Both the position numbers and the translations under genes were made by a program. Positions 22,649 to 32,239 of a DNA stretch of 41,928 nt are shown here, in pieces; positions within the stretch are counted from its first letter, which is position 1; each line of letters starts with the position of its first letter. Source of the stretch: Bacteroidaceae bacterium (GTDB taxonomy: Bacteria > Bacteroidota > Bacteroidia > Bacteroidales > Barnesiellaceae_A). The DNA is taken from contig JAFXJY010000042.1 of the NCBI GenBank assembly GCA_017531985.1, positions 1 through 41,928 on the forward strand, read 5' to 3'. The notes beneath the pieces were generated by a model. That model was not told the origin of the DNA, did no database searches, and saw nothing but the letters and a program-made list of their open reading frames with translations.

Positions 22649-25600
22649 TCAAGGCGTTGTTATGGTCGGTGTGAGTATGACATCGGGGTTGTTATAAAGG
22701 TCTGATAAGCTATTGATTTGAAGGTCATATACGTTTCCATTGGCATCGGTATAGTCAAACTCTATTTCGTCCAAGTTCCAAGAGAATGAATATTCCGAGC
22801 GGAGATTGAGGCTATATTGCCCATCGCTGGAAACCGAAACCGAGCCGATGCGAACACCATCGGTAAGGCGTGCAAAGACCACAAACGAGTAGACCGGTAC
22901 ATCGTGTATAGCACCCGATGTGTCGAGATATTGTATTTTGCCGGTAATGTGTTCGTTGCTTATCTTGAATGTCTTGTCATAGAAAATAACCATATCCTTG
23001 TCCGAACTGATTTTAATCTCTCCGGCCGAAGTGATGCGATTGGTGATGAATGGCAGATGTTTGCGTTCGCCGGTTTGGTCAGCCCCGGTTTCATCATAAG
23101 CCGCTATGTCGTTAAAACCGTAGGCACGTTCGGCTTCGCGATCGGCCTCTACGCGATATACATACCGTCCCTTGATGGTGGGGTGAGGATATAGTTTGTT
23201 GGTTGTAAGGTTGCATTCGTCCAATCTGTTATAGTCTATATCGAGCATAGGAGCATCTATGTATATATCAAATTCCTCGCCAAAAGGATCGACACTCTTG
23301 TCATCGCTACCCTTGAAACTTGTAATGTCGAATGTTACATCAACTCTCTGTCGGGGTACGTATGTCAGTTCTATTTCATCTTTTATCTCTTCGGTATCAC
23401 CATTTGAGTATGTGCCTTGTCCATTGATTTGTGCCGAGAACCTGAAGGGGTTGTAAGTTGCCAACTCAAAGATTGACGAACGGTAGGAGTATCCGCTATA
23501 CTCTTCACCTTGTTTGTCGGGGTGTGCCGATAGGGAGTTGGGCTGGTTGGATGAGATGCGTACAATGTCGTCGCTGTTGGCTACATTGGTTTTTAGGTGT
23601 ATACTATAATGTCCTGTGTTGGTCGCAATATTGTTGCGTGGCATAAACATCATGACACGACCATTGGTTGAGTTCTTCCAATACTCTTCATCGACAGGAT
23701 AGAATGTGCAGTCGAAACTCTCTACCCCGACAGCTCCTATTTCTTCGTCTTTGTAGTAGTCGAGTGTCTTGGAGTATAGCATAAACTCATCGTTTTCACC
23801 GGCATTGATATTGTTGTTGGTTGCTTTGTCTATAAGTTTGAGGTTGAAAGTTACGCTTGCATTCTTTTTCTTAGGTACTAATGTATAGTAGATGGGCTCG
23901 TCTTGGGCGAACTCGCCATTGTAATTTTCGGGGTAATACACCAATAATCCATCGGTTGTGATGGCTCGCTTGTGATTGGTGTAAGTGAATGTCTTGACCA
24001 AAGTTTCGAAGTGTTGTCCTTCTAAGATGATATTTTCGCTCATGCCATCATTGTGGGTAAGAATGTTCTTGAAGTAGATGCGTTGGGGCCCCGGCTTGGT
24101 AATGATGTATTCGTATTTGTACTCTATTCCGTCATAGTCGGCTCCAAACCAACTGTCTTCACCTTTGCGAATGATGGGCAATGTCATACCCGATGATGCA
24201 CGAACATCGAGCGAGTTTACCGTTATCAGCACAGGAAATGGGTACATTACGTCGGGATAATTCTCGGGTACTGTAAATTTGAGAGTAACGTATTCGCCAA
24301 TCTCGCCACCATATATCTGTGTACCCACCCACGATGGTGTAAATTTCTGAGTCTTTATTACATTTATCTCTATGGTGCGTTGTAACCTGCCTTTGGTAAG
24401 CAACAATGTACCCTCTTGCAGGTCGTAGCGTAGTGGATTGAGGTTGATGATGATTTCGCCTTCTCCTGTAACCGGATTGAAGTTGTGCGTAAAGTTGTGT
24501 TGGGCTACAGTGTTGTTTGCCAACCACGAAACATCGGCCTTGTCGTTGTCGGTGAGGCTGCCACCATCAATGCGTTCGATGGTGTAGTATAGCTTATATG
24601 GAATGCCGGCTTCGTCGGCACCCAACACGGCACTTGTTTTATCTACCGATAGGCGATAAGTCTTGTCCTCGACAGTAGTAACCCAACTATCAATCGAAAT
24701 CCATATATTGTTTGAGAATGGTGCTTTGAGTGCCTCTTCAAATGTCTTTTTACCATTGGTGAGTGCACCGTCGATGTGCAAGTTGTAGGCATGGTTGCGT
24801 CTGACGGGTATCTGCTTTCCGTTTTCATCTATCAGCGATATACGGTAGTAAAGTTCTTGTGAAGAGCCGGCAGCCCTACCTTTAATGATGACGCTGATGG
24901 GGTTGTTAATGGTGTTTTCATGCTCAAATACATAGTCCTCGGGTTTGGTATTGACATCTTCAATGTCGCTCATCTGGGTTGTATTGAGTGGAAGAGTTAC
25001 ATAAGGCTCATTACCCGGCCACACAAATCCATCGCTGGGGTGGTGGGGTGCTACCGTACCAAAGGCGTGTATGTTGGTTGTTACATAGCCGGTCACAGTG
25101 AAGTAGGGGGTATTCCAATCGGCAATTCTAACCATCGCCTGGTTGCGTATGAGTTCTACACCATTGGGCAGTGCTTTCAATTGGTCATTGATACTCTGTG
25201 TACCATTGCTCTCGAAACGTGCCCAATAAATGAGCATACCCGATGCTCCTTCCATATCGGCGATGACAGCCTCCTCGTTCTTGTTGAGGAAGTCTTTGTT
25301 GTTGTATAGGTTGCTATTTTGGTTGGCAATGAAGTGTATAATGTGTGTCTCTTTGGGTATCTCTGTCTTGAATGTACCATCGGTGGCACTATTCTTGTTT
25401 ATTGAAGCATCAACAGTAGTGATAAATAGCCCGTATGAGTTGAAGCAGAAGAGTGTGAGATTCTGTATATCTACACCATCGGGGTCGGCCGAGCGAGTGT
25501 TTACTTGTTGTATGTTATCTATGTTGGTAGTAAATTCAACTCTTATATATCCATCGGTAGCATCATTGGCATCATTGCTCCAAAGCGAGTCTTCGGTGCA

Positions 25601-25672
25601 AGATGCGAGTAGTGAGATAACACACAAAATGCTACCTAATATTATCCATATTTTATTGGTCATTTTTGTCAT
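22649..25672 (-). CDS. Giant fimbrial operon lipoprotein (DUF4906-like, putative tip or accessory subunit)
   Basis: The 1007-residue lipoprotein has lipobox LLAS-C near residue 25. Its fimbrillin-like N-terminal part includes a conserved VNTRSADPDGVDIQNLTLF segment and a later RNHAYNLHIDG motif shared with DUF4906 and fimbrillin proteins. From about residue 320 onward it is a chain of Ig-like beta modules. Two resemble each other: YYTLVPKKKNASVTFNLKL near 595 and ELTYVPRQRVDVTFDITSF near 790. The C-terminal 100 residues look like another beta-sandwich. It starts two bases after the stop of the 735-residue gene. It may be a large tip or accessory subunit. I do not recognise a closer family. 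Confidence 0.75.
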   Translation of the reverse strand: MTKMTNKIWIILGSILCVISLLASCTEDSLWSNDANDATDGYIRVEFTTNIDNIQQVNTRSADPDGVDIQNLTLFCFNSYGLFITTVDASINKNSATDGTFKTEIPKETHIIHFIANQNSNLYNNKDFLNKNEEAVIADMEGASGMLIYWARFESNGTQSINDQLKALPNGVELIRNQAMVRIADWNTPYFTVTGYVTTNIHAFGTVAPHHPSDGFVWPGNEPYVTLPLNTTQMSDIEDVNTKPEDYVFEHENTINNPISVIIKGRAAGSSQELYYRISLIDENGKQIPVRRNHAYNLHIDGALTNGKKTFEEALKAPFSNNIWISIDSWVTTVEDKTYRLSVDKTSAVLGADEAGIPYKLYYTIERIDGGSLTDNDKADVSWLANNTVAQHNFTHNFNPVTGEGEIIINLNPLRYDLQEGTLLLTKGRLQRTIEINVIKTQKFTPSWVGTQIYGGEIGEYVTLKFTVPENYPDVMYPFPVLITVNSLDVRASSGMTLPIIRKGEDSWFGADYDGIEYKYEYIITKPGPQRIYFKNILTHNDGMSENIILEGQHFETLVKTFTYTNHKRAITTDGLLVYYPENYNGEFAQDEPIYYTLVPKKKNASVTFNLKLIDKATNNNINAGENDEFMLYSKTLDYYKDEEIGAVGVESFDCTFYPVDEEYWKNSTNGRVMMFMPRNNIATNTGHYSIHLKTNVANSDDIVRISSNQPNSLSAHPDKQGEEYSGYSYRSSIFELATYNPFRFSAQINGQGTYSNGDTEEIKDEIELTYVPRQRVDVTFDITSFKGSDDKSVDPFGEEFDIYIDAPMLDIDYNRLDECNLTTNKLYPHPTIKGRYVYRVEADREAERAYGFNDIAAYDETGADQTGERKHLPFITNRITSAGEIKISSDKDMVIFYDKTFKISNEHITGKIQYLDTSGAIHDVPVYSFVVFARLTDGVRIGSVSVSSDGQYSLNLRSEYSFSWNLDEIEFDYTDANGNVYDLQINSLSDLYNNPDVILTPTITTP

Positions 25673-25674
25673 AA

Positions 25675-27882
25675 TCAGTAAGCATCACGTACGCAACGTA
25701 TGGCCGATTCGTCGCCGGTTTGGCTGGCCTTATTGTTAAACACAGGTCCACTAGCACTCATATAGTATCGTCCATTGAGCAGATAGTCTATGGCATCGGC
25801 ATCTTCATTTTCGCCACCTTGCAGGCTCTCTATAATTTTCAGTTCGGCCTCGGTAGGAAGTCGCCAATTGTCCAAGATGATAGCATTGCCGTTTTCGTCT
25901 TTATATACCTCGACATAGTTGGCACAGTGTATATTGAAAATTTCTCGGCGGTCGGGGATACCATTGCGGTTGCTATCTTCGGTATCGCTTATGTTGTTGA
26001 GGTTGCCATATGTGCTGTATATAGCACCCAAACGCGAAGCAATCATAAACGAGGGTGACACAAGTAGGGCATTGTCTTTATTGCTGTCGGTGTAGCCGTT
26101 TGAGTCGATACGGGGACGACCAATTGTAAACTCCTCCGATGTAGCTGTAATTCTTACATGATACATGCGGGCATTGGTGTTCGACTCACAAGTTCCTACA
26201 ATAGATGCTGTATTACCCGAACTGTAATTACTCCACTCGTAAAACGAGGTGGTAGATTTACCGGTTCTTTCGTTATAAGACGACACTACTTTCGACTGCC
26301 AGAAGTAGTTGCTTCTCACGCTACGGTTGTAGCTATCGTTGGTGTATATGTGGTTGTTGTTCCAAGTTCCCGAGCTAAGTCCTACGGCCACAATGCGGTC
26401 GCCTTTGTGTTGGTAGGTGGTGGGGCGGCTGTTGTTGGTCTTGAAGTCGTCGCGGTATGAGTACCAACCTTGCTGATTGGTAATGTATACCAGCGGGTAT
26501 TGCTCAACGTACACTCGTTTTTCGATGCCTTCTTCGTTTCTCACCAGCAACTCTATGTATCGTATGGTATTGTTTGTGGGTATAGGACTGTTGATGGTTA
26601 TCTCACCGGCGATGCCACTATCGGGTACACCATTGATACCAGTGGTAGGATAGCTCTGCTTGATACCAAACTTGTCGATAAAGTGCGATGATACGGTTGT
26701 CACAGTAACGGGCGATGATGAAGAGAATTTGAGTGTCGTAGAGTCGCGGTCGATATTGTACATTCTTACGGTATCTTTATTGACCGATAGGTATATAGGA
26801 GCGTTGTTGTTACTTATACTTATATCTACATTGCTCCACTCAACGGCCTTGTATTTGAGTTGTGTGAGTTCAAGGGGTACGTCTGACTCTTCGGCACCTG
26901 GGGCATTGATGGTACCTGTGATTTCGTAACTTGTGTTGCGTTCGATGGTCGATTCGGGGTTCAATATGATTTGATAGTAGCTATTGGTATATACAACATC
27001 ATTGTATGTAATAGGTATATTGACAATGAGCGATGTGCCGTGTTCAAAGAAACTTTCGCCTTGCCATGAGTGACTATATGTGTAGGCGGTAATTGTCACC
27101 TCGTTGTCGTCCCACAAGAAGTATTCGCCGGTAGTCTTCTCGGGAATACGCAGCTTGGTTTGGTGAGGTTCCATTTCTTGTAGTACCATTGTGCTGTAAG
27201 GCATATTCTTAACGTAGTATCCAAGGTGCTGATTGTAGTTGAACGTAACGTCTTTGCCTTTACGCAGTTTTACTACAATCTTGGCAGCAGCTCTGCGTAG
27301 TCTTACTTTCAGTATGGTTTCGTCTCTATCATTGCCATTATAGAGTATCGAAGGAGATGGTGTGACCGGCTCTTTATGACCTTTTAAGTATGCAATGCCG
27401 TCCATAAGGAAGTGTGTGGGAGCATTGCTTATCTTTTGTCCTGTAACGTGTATGCGATAGTCTTCCTGTTTGAGAAGACGCAATTGTTCACGATTGGCTA
27501 TTGCAGCGAAGCTGTTCTCGGAGTAGGTACTGTTGGCTATTACATATACATAGTACTGCTCATTAGCGATAAAACTGTTGCGTTTGGCTTTGAGACGTAT
27601 AGTACCCTCAGGGGCATTGACGGCAATGCGTTCGTAGTGTATAGTGCTATCATTGCCGTTATTATCGAGGAATATGAATACGTCTAAGTGCTTGACGGCA
27701 TCTTCGTATGAGAGAGGTATAGTGTCGGCTCGTGTTATGTTGAAGGCCGGCGATGAGACTTGTAGCATAACATAGTCGTTGTCTTCATACACTACCTCAG
27801 TAGGGTCGTCATATATACAGCCGACCACAAGAGTGAGCATGAAGAGTAGCGATATGTAGTACAGTGTTCGCATCATATACAT
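25675..27882 (-). CDS. Fimbrial lipoprotein with C-terminal lectin-like domain (putative tip adhesin)
   Basis: The 735-residue lipoprotein has lipobox LVVG-C near residue 22. An N-terminal fimbrillin-type half has NITRADTIPLSYEDAVKHLD and RLRRAAAKIVVKL, as in Mfa-like subunits. The middle is Ig-like, and the C-terminal part (about 600-735) has NWRLPTEAELKIIESL, RYYMSASGP and a terminal SAIRCVRDAY. This last pattern is the same WRxPTxAE ... YYxS ... RxVR layout seen in Fib_succ/lectin-like domains, which supports a ligand-binding tip. The start could be any of three Met codons (1, 3 or 4). It lies three bases after the upstream gene, within the operon. Confidence 0.78.
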   Translation of the reverse strand: MYMMRTLYYISLLFMLTLVVGCIYDDPTEVVYEDNDYVMLQVSSPAFNITRADTIPLSYEDAVKHLDVFIFLDNNGNDSTIHYERIAVNAPEGTIRLKAKRNSFIANEQYYVYVIANSTYSENSFAAIANREQLRLLKQEDYRIHVTGQKISNAPTHFLMDGIAYLKGHKEPVTPSPSILYNGNDRDETILKVRLRRAAAKIVVKLRKGKDVTFNYNQHLGYYVKNMPYSTMVLQEMEPHQTKLRIPEKTTGEYFLWDDNEVTITAYTYSHSWQGESFFEHGTSLIVNIPITYNDVVYTNSYYQIILNPESTIERNTSYEITGTINAPGAEESDVPLELTQLKYKAVEWSNVDISISNNNAPIYLSVNKDTVRMYNIDRDSTTLKFSSSSPVTVTTVSSHFIDKFGIKQSYPTTGINGVPDSGIAGEITINSPIPTNNTIRYIELLVRNEEGIEKRVYVEQYPLVYITNQQGWYSYRDDFKTNNSRPTTYQHKGDRIVAVGLSSGTWNNNHIYTNDSYNRSVRSNYFWQSKVVSSYNERTGKSTTSFYEWSNYSSGNTASIVGTCESNTNARMYHVRITATSEEFTIGRPRIDSNGYTDSNKDNALLVSPSFMIASRLGAIYSTYGNLNNISDTEDSNRNGIPDRREIFNIHCANYVEVYKDENGNAIILDNWRLPTEAELKIIESLQGGENEDADAIDYLLNGRYYMSASGPVFNNKASQTGDESAIRCVRDAY

Positions 27883-27885
27883 CTC

Positions 27886-29394
27886 TTATTGTTGTAGTAT
27901 GGCTATCTTTTGAGGGCTGTCGCCACTCTCAGGCCATGCAATGTTATTACGTTCGCCATTGATAAAAAGGTATAGCGACATGAGTTGCGGTAGCCAATCT
28001 TGTGTGTAGGTTATACCGAAATTGACAACATCGCCTATCTTATTGGCATTGCGAGGTATCACTTTTATGTTGTACCAAGTGTCGGCAGCGACCCATTGAG
28101 AGGGTGATGTGAGTTCGCGTTGCAGATAGTCATATACCTTTATCTCATAGTCTAAGTCGCTCTGGTCGACCACAGGCATCCACTTCTGGCCTACGGGTTC
28201 GGTCATTCTAAACCATACCGAGAATGCACCGGCCGTTGGATCTACTGCATTATAGCTCATAGTAGGTCGTGTGGTGATGGGGAGCAAGGGATTTTCTAAG
28301 TATCCGGGTAGGTCGGGTATTACAGGGTTGTGATAAGTGGGGTATTGGAATATACCACGTTCCCAAGTGCCACCATCGACCCACGGTGCAACATCGTACT
28401 CCAATGTGAGGTTGTGACTTATACCGGTGATGGTAAAGTGGTACAAGTGATTGCGAATGATGTTGTAGAAGCTATTGGGTACAGGGTCGCCATTAATGTC
28501 GTACTGGCAGAACGATATGGCGTTGCTGTAAGTTACTATATTACCATCTTTCTGGAGGTTGATACTTATCGATGGGCGGTTGTCGGCAGTGTGCATTACG
28601 TTGAATTCGGGTATATAGAGTATGTACTCTTTACCCTCTATGAGGTTGGTAAAGGCAACTGTTTCATGCTCAGTGTGGCTGTGTAGTGCATTGAGGCACT
28701 TGTCTTGGTCGAACTCGGTAGTGCGAGTTACATTTGTCCAACCATTGGGCATACAGTAGCCCTTTTCGTTGTGGTGATTGATGGTGGCACTTTCAAGGGT
28801 ATATCCTTGGGCTATCATATCGTCGTTGATTTCTACAACAATCTTGGCCACCGAGCGTAATACATCTATTGTACCCAAGTCCTGATTGGTTTCGTTTGTG
28901 ACAGTGTATTGCAAAATACCACACATAGGTATATAGCCGGTAGGATAGGTAATATCGTTGATAGAGAAATTGAGTGAACTGATGTTGTCGGTGGCTGTTG
29001 GACAATTGATAAGTACTACAATCTTGTATGTATTGCCGGGTACAAGGTTGAGGTGAGTGATATCGCCATAGAATTTATATTCCGACAAGCCTTCACCCCA
29101 GTGCATGATGCTCTCGGCATTGCCCAACAGACGATTGTTTGTGCTGTATATAAGCACTTGCAAGGCACCGTTGCGAATGCGGTTGTCGAATGTTGTGCCT
29201 AAGTCGCCCTCATATTCGTCGCCCCACGTTGCTCGTGTAGTGGTGTTATCGTTTTCCATGTGCAATGAGAATACGATGTGTCGTCGGCCATCTTGGGGTA
29301 TTGTTTCGCAGTCGTCATAGTCCATAATGAGGTAGCACGATGTGAATGCCCACATCGCCAACATCATAGCTATATATTGTACTGCTTTTCTCAT
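27886..29394 (-). CDS. Fimbrillin-family lipoprotein, minor subunit
   Basis: The 502-residue lipoprotein (lipobox AFTS-C near residue 20) has a fimbrillin-type N-terminal domain: IVFSLHMENDNTTTRAT, GALQVLIYSTNN and YKIVVLINCPTATDNISSL. A second beta domain includes LRSVAKIVVEIND and NHLYHFTITGISHNLTLEYD. After VAPWVDGGTW come about 150 extra residues with no recognised domain. The first two domains match the two-domain architecture of Mfa/Fim subunits. It lies five bases after the anchor-subunit gene, so it probably joins or caps the shaft. Its exact place cannot be told. Confidence 0.78.
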   Translation of the reverse strand: MRKAVQYIAMMLAMWAFTSCYLIMDYDDCETIPQDGRRHIVFSLHMENDNTTTRATWGDEYEGDLGTTFDNRIRNGALQVLIYSTNNRLLGNAESIMHWGEGLSEYKFYGDITHLNLVPGNTYKIVVLINCPTATDNISSLNFSINDITYPTGYIPMCGILQYTVTNETNQDLGTIDVLRSVAKIVVEINDDMIAQGYTLESATINHHNEKGYCMPNGWTNVTRTTEFDQDKCLNALHSHTEHETVAFTNLIEGKEYILYIPEFNVMHTADNRPSISINLQKDGNIVTYSNAISFCQYDINGDPVPNSFYNIIRNHLYHFTITGISHNLTLEYDVAPWVDGGTWERGIFQYPTYHNPVIPDLPGYLENPLLPITTRPTMSYNAVDPTAGAFSVWFRMTEPVGQKWMPVVDQSDLDYEIKVYDYLQRELTSPSQWVAADTWYNIKVIPRNANKIGDVVNFGITYTQDWLPQLMSLYLFINGERNNIAWPESGDSPQKIAILQQ

Positions 29395-29399
29395 GTCGG

Positions 29400-30431
29400 T
29401 TATTCCAATGTTCCGTTGTTAAATACTACTTTCCATGAGTTTATTATTACTACACTCGATATCCAGCTACCCGATTTGTCGAGGAAGAATGTCAGGTTGT
29501 ATTCGTCTTGACGGTCGAGGTATTCTTGGTTTTTCATTTTGTGGTTATAGTTACCCTTTACGAGTAGTGCATAGTCGATAAGGGGTATAGAGAGTACTAT
29601 CTCGTGGCTTTCGGCATTGCGAACAACGAGTATGGGATTGTGTCCTATGCACAATCGGCCAATGGTCAGTTCGGCCAATGCAACATTTACTTTATCGCCT
29701 CTTGTGGTGCCATATATGTCGGCTTCAACATCGGCACTACCTGTCGAAACGCTCCACGGACGGTATATGAGCAACTCGTCGTCGAGCAGGTCGTTGTTGT
29801 AGTCCATATAGCCGTTGTAGTCTTGTATCTCGAATGTGAAGTTATCGGGGTTTACATCTTCGCCCGACAGATGTTGCAGTATGACGCGTACGTTGTTGGT
29901 ATTCTTGGTGAGGTATAGGGTCTCGTAATGTGTACCCGGATTATTCTCTATGGTTATGTGCTTCATACCGTGAAACAAGGGTTGCAAGTCTTCGGTTATA
30001 TGGGCTGTTCCGTCGATGTGAGTGCGTTGCATACGGCACTTCATCTCATGCATGGTGGTAACCCCTTCGATGGCTTGGGGTACATCAAACGATTGTCCCG
30101 AGCCTATGCCACACCATGCCAGCAGGTCGTATGAGCCGGGTTCGAGTTCGATAGTCATGCCATAATGGGGAGTAGCCAATGTGTCGCCTTGTTCGTGTGC
30201 TTGGTAGGCGAGTTTGCCGTTTTCGTCAAAGACGTAGAGCGATACCGATGTTACCTCATGGGCAAAGGCATTGGCAAACTTCATGTTCATATCGTAGCAG
30301 AACTGTATGTTGTATCGCACAGCACAATCGCCTTCATAGTCGTAGATAAAACTCTCTTCGCATGAAGTCGTAGTGAGTGCCGTCAAGGTTGTCAATAGGC
30401 CTATTACAATGAGATGACTCAGTCGGTTCAT
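29400..30431 (-). CDS. FimB/Mfa2-family fimbrial anchor subunit
   Basis: The 343-residue lipoprotein (lipobox TTTS-C near residue 24) opens with ESFIYDYEGDCAVRYNIQF and continues with SVSLYVFDENGKL and PGSYDLLAWCG, the signature of the FimB/Mfa2 family (PF08842), which ends and anchors type V fimbriae in the outer membrane. It ends in IINSWKVVFNNGTLE, which resembles the last strand of the major subunit. Several cysteines are present. It lies downstream of the major fimbrillin across a 178-base structured gap and five bases upstream of the next subunit gene, the same order as mfa1-mfa2. Confidence 0.88.
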   Translation of the reverse strand: MNRLSHLIVIGLLTTLTALTTTSCEESFIYDYEGDCAVRYNIQFCYDMNMKFANAFAHEVTSVSLYVFDENGKLAYQAHEQGDTLATPHYGMTIELEPGSYDLLAWCGIGSGQSFDVPQAIEGVTTMHEMKCRMQRTHIDGTAHITEDLQPLFHGMKHITIENNPGTHYETLYLTKNTNNVRVILQHLSGEDVNPDNFTFEIQDYNGYMDYNNDLLDDELLIYRPWSVSTGSADVEADIYGTTRGDKVNVALAELTIGRLCIGHNPILVVRNAESHEIVLSIPLIDYALLVKGNYNHKMKNQEYLDRQDEYNLTFFLDKSGSWISSVVIINSWKVVFNNGTLE

Positions 30432-30565
30432 AGTTGTTGTGTATATATATGTGGTCTATACTGTGTTGTGGTATAGTATTTTAGTCGCTGTTGGTGCGAA
30501 ACAATCGATAGTTTCGTGGTGTGCATTACTCTTTGCACCTATGCACCAAGGTGCTTGTTTGTAAA
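30432..30565. other. Structured intergenic DNA between major pilin and anchor genes
   Basis: Three short inverted repeats occur here beside the larger hairpin: CTATAC/GTATAG (30456-30461 and 30471-30476), CGAAAC/GTTTCG (30497-30502 and 30511-30516), and the near-contiguous palindrome GCACCAAGGTGC (30543-30554). No Bacteroidetes -7 element is seen on the minus strand, so anchor-gene expression probably depends on read-through. Confidence 0.6.
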
Positions 30566-30600
30566 ATCTCATAGTGCAAGGCGGCCTTGCACTATGAGAT
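30566..30600 (-). terminator. Long perfect hairpin after the major fimbrillin gene
   Basis: ATCTCATAGTGCAAG (566-580) pairs perfectly with 586-600 around GCGGC, a 15-bp stem 9 bases after the major pilin stop. On the minus strand it is followed by only TTTAC, so it is likely a partial terminator or an mRNA 3'-end stabiliser, allowing limited read-through into the anchor and minor subunit genes. Confidence 0.8.
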
Positions 30601-30609
30601 ATGTCTCTA

Positions 30610-32202
30610 TTATTCGAGAGTTACATTTTGATTTACGATTTTCCAAGAGAGAACGTTGATGCGAGCCGAAACGAAAGAAGTAGTCTCAACGGGATCAACA
30701 GGCTCAGTTACTACGAGGTTGGGGTCGTAAACGGGAGTACCCAGACCGCTGATGCCTTCAACAGTGATTACATAGCTGTGGTTGCGAACAACACCCTTGA
30801 TCTCTTTTGTACCGAGGTGTTCGATGTCGAGAGCATAGTATGCCATACCGTTCCATGCTTGTGCACCTTCGAGCGAACCGAGGTATTCGTTTACTTCATC
30901 AACAGTCTTATCAACAAATGTAGAGCAAGCATCGTTGGTGTAGTGCCATTGACAAGCAGCAGCCTCATCGGTGAGTTTGTAGTTTACAGTGTAGCTGTCT
31001 TTGCCAGAGTTGCCTGCTGTAATGAAATCGATTTGTGTAGGTTCGATGCTGTGTTTGTTGCCATCGGTGCCGGTGTAGTAGTAGTGTTCTTTCAAGGCAT
31101 TGGCAATAACAGTCTTGATGTCGTCGAGCAAGTACATTTCAGAGTAGAGACGTGCTACTTTTACGTCGTGTTGCAACTCGTCCATCAATTTGGCTGCAAC
31201 AACAATCTTAGTGTACTCGGTATCGGTGTTTTCCAAGCAGTAAACTGTTCTGTTGGCAATGTTAGTGAGTGAGTTGTAAGAGAAGTCGGTATCATACTTT
31301 ACTGTTGCACCATCGGCAGCTACCGATTTGGCCCAATACGAACGATAGTAAGGCTCATCGTTCCAAGTAAATCCGAGTGTGCCGTTTTGCCAAGTAGCAT
31401 CAATCTCTTTCACGAGGTATGAGTGGCTTATAGTAGTGTTGAGGTCCCAACCTACGATGCGTGCATATATCTTCTTGCCATCGGGGGTTGTAACACCTGT
31501 GTCGAAGTTACCTGTTGTAGAATCATATTCGTTTTGATCCTCTTTTACAGTAACTTTGGCAGCAACACGCTCAACATATACTTCGACAGGAGCGGCTTGG
31601 GCAGCAGCTTCCGATGAAGCGATGTTGTCGATAGTGATGGGTGTGGCTGTGATAATAGTGCTTGTGCCTTTTACATAAGCCGAGTTGCTCATCAAGAAAC
31701 CTTTGGTATTCTCAACAGCAGCTGCGTAGTTTACAAGCTCGTTACGCAAGTTGGTGAGTGAGATAGCACTGCCTGTATAGTCCCAGTTGAGCACTACAAG
31801 CATTTGAGTGGGATATTCACCCTTGAGGTTTTGGATTGTAAGTACAACATTGGTGATGGTCTCAACATTAGGCATATTGTTACCGGCATCGGTGATGTCT
31901 TTGATAACATAGTTTGCCTTGTCGTTGTTGCCTACCAAGCTCTCTTGGTTGAGAGTAAAAGGATTACCTGAGGCATCGAAGAAAAAGAAGTGAGCAGTAC
32001 TTACTTTTTGCTCGCTGGTGTTACCTTCGTCGTAGCCACCATCATCGGCACGCATTGCGGGGTCAAATACGCTGTTTACGCTCACAGCAATGTAAGATGT
32101 TTCGAGTTCTCCCACACCTTCATTACCATTAGGTTCATTGTTGTTGCAACTTGCCAACAACACACCTGCCATCATCATGGCAAAAAACTTTTTCGCTTTC
32201 AT
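30610..32202 (-). CDS. Mfa1-family major fimbrillin
   Basis: The 530-residue lipoprotein precursor (lipobox LLAS-C near residue 19) matches Mfa1-family shaft pilins. An N-terminal domain begins near YIAVSVNSVFDPAMRAD and includes VSTAHFFFFDASGNPF. A central region has VEVYVERVAAKVTVKED. The C-terminal domain has YVVRNH-like GVVRNHSYVITVEGISGLG and a final SARINVLSWKIVNQNVTLE. In this family the lipidated N-terminus is removed by a protease and a terminal strand inserts into the next subunit. Placement upstream of an anchor gene and downstream of DUF3575/DUF3868 genes fits the shaft subunit. The ATG is preceded by an A-rich stretch without SD. Confidence 0.9.
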   Translation of the reverse strand: MKAKKFFAMMMAGVLLASCNNNEPNGNEGVGELETSYIAVSVNSVFDPAMRADDGGYDEGNTSEQKVSTAHFFFFDASGNPFTLNQESLVGNNDKANYVIKDITDAGNNMPNVETITNVVLTIQNLKGEYPTQMLVVLNWDYTGSAISLTNLRNELVNYAAAVENTKGFLMSNSAYVKGTSTIITATPITIDNIASSEAAAQAAPVEVYVERVAAKVTVKEDQNEYDSTTGNFDTGVTTPDGKKIYARIVGWDLNTTISHSYLVKEIDATWQNGTLGFTWNDEPYYRSYWAKSVAADGATVKYDTDFSYNSLTNIANRTVYCLENTDTEYTKIVVAAKLMDELQHDVKVARLYSEMYLLDDIKTVIANALKEHYYYTGTDGNKHSIEPTQIDFITAGNSGKDSYTVNYKLTDEAAACQWHYTNDACSTFVDKTVDEVNEYLGSLEGAQAWNGMAYYALDIEHLGTKEIKGVVRNHSYVITVEGISGLGTPVYDPNLVVTEPVDPVETTSFVSARINVLSWKIVNQNVTLE

Positions 32203-32239
32203 TTTTTGTAATGTTTTAAAGGTTTGATATATAAATAAG

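Noticed and set aside
25675..25760. Diversity-generating retroelement variable region at the tip-type protein end
   Set aside because: Codons there are not enriched for adenine-derived NNC changes, and no reverse transcriptase or template repeat was found in the window.
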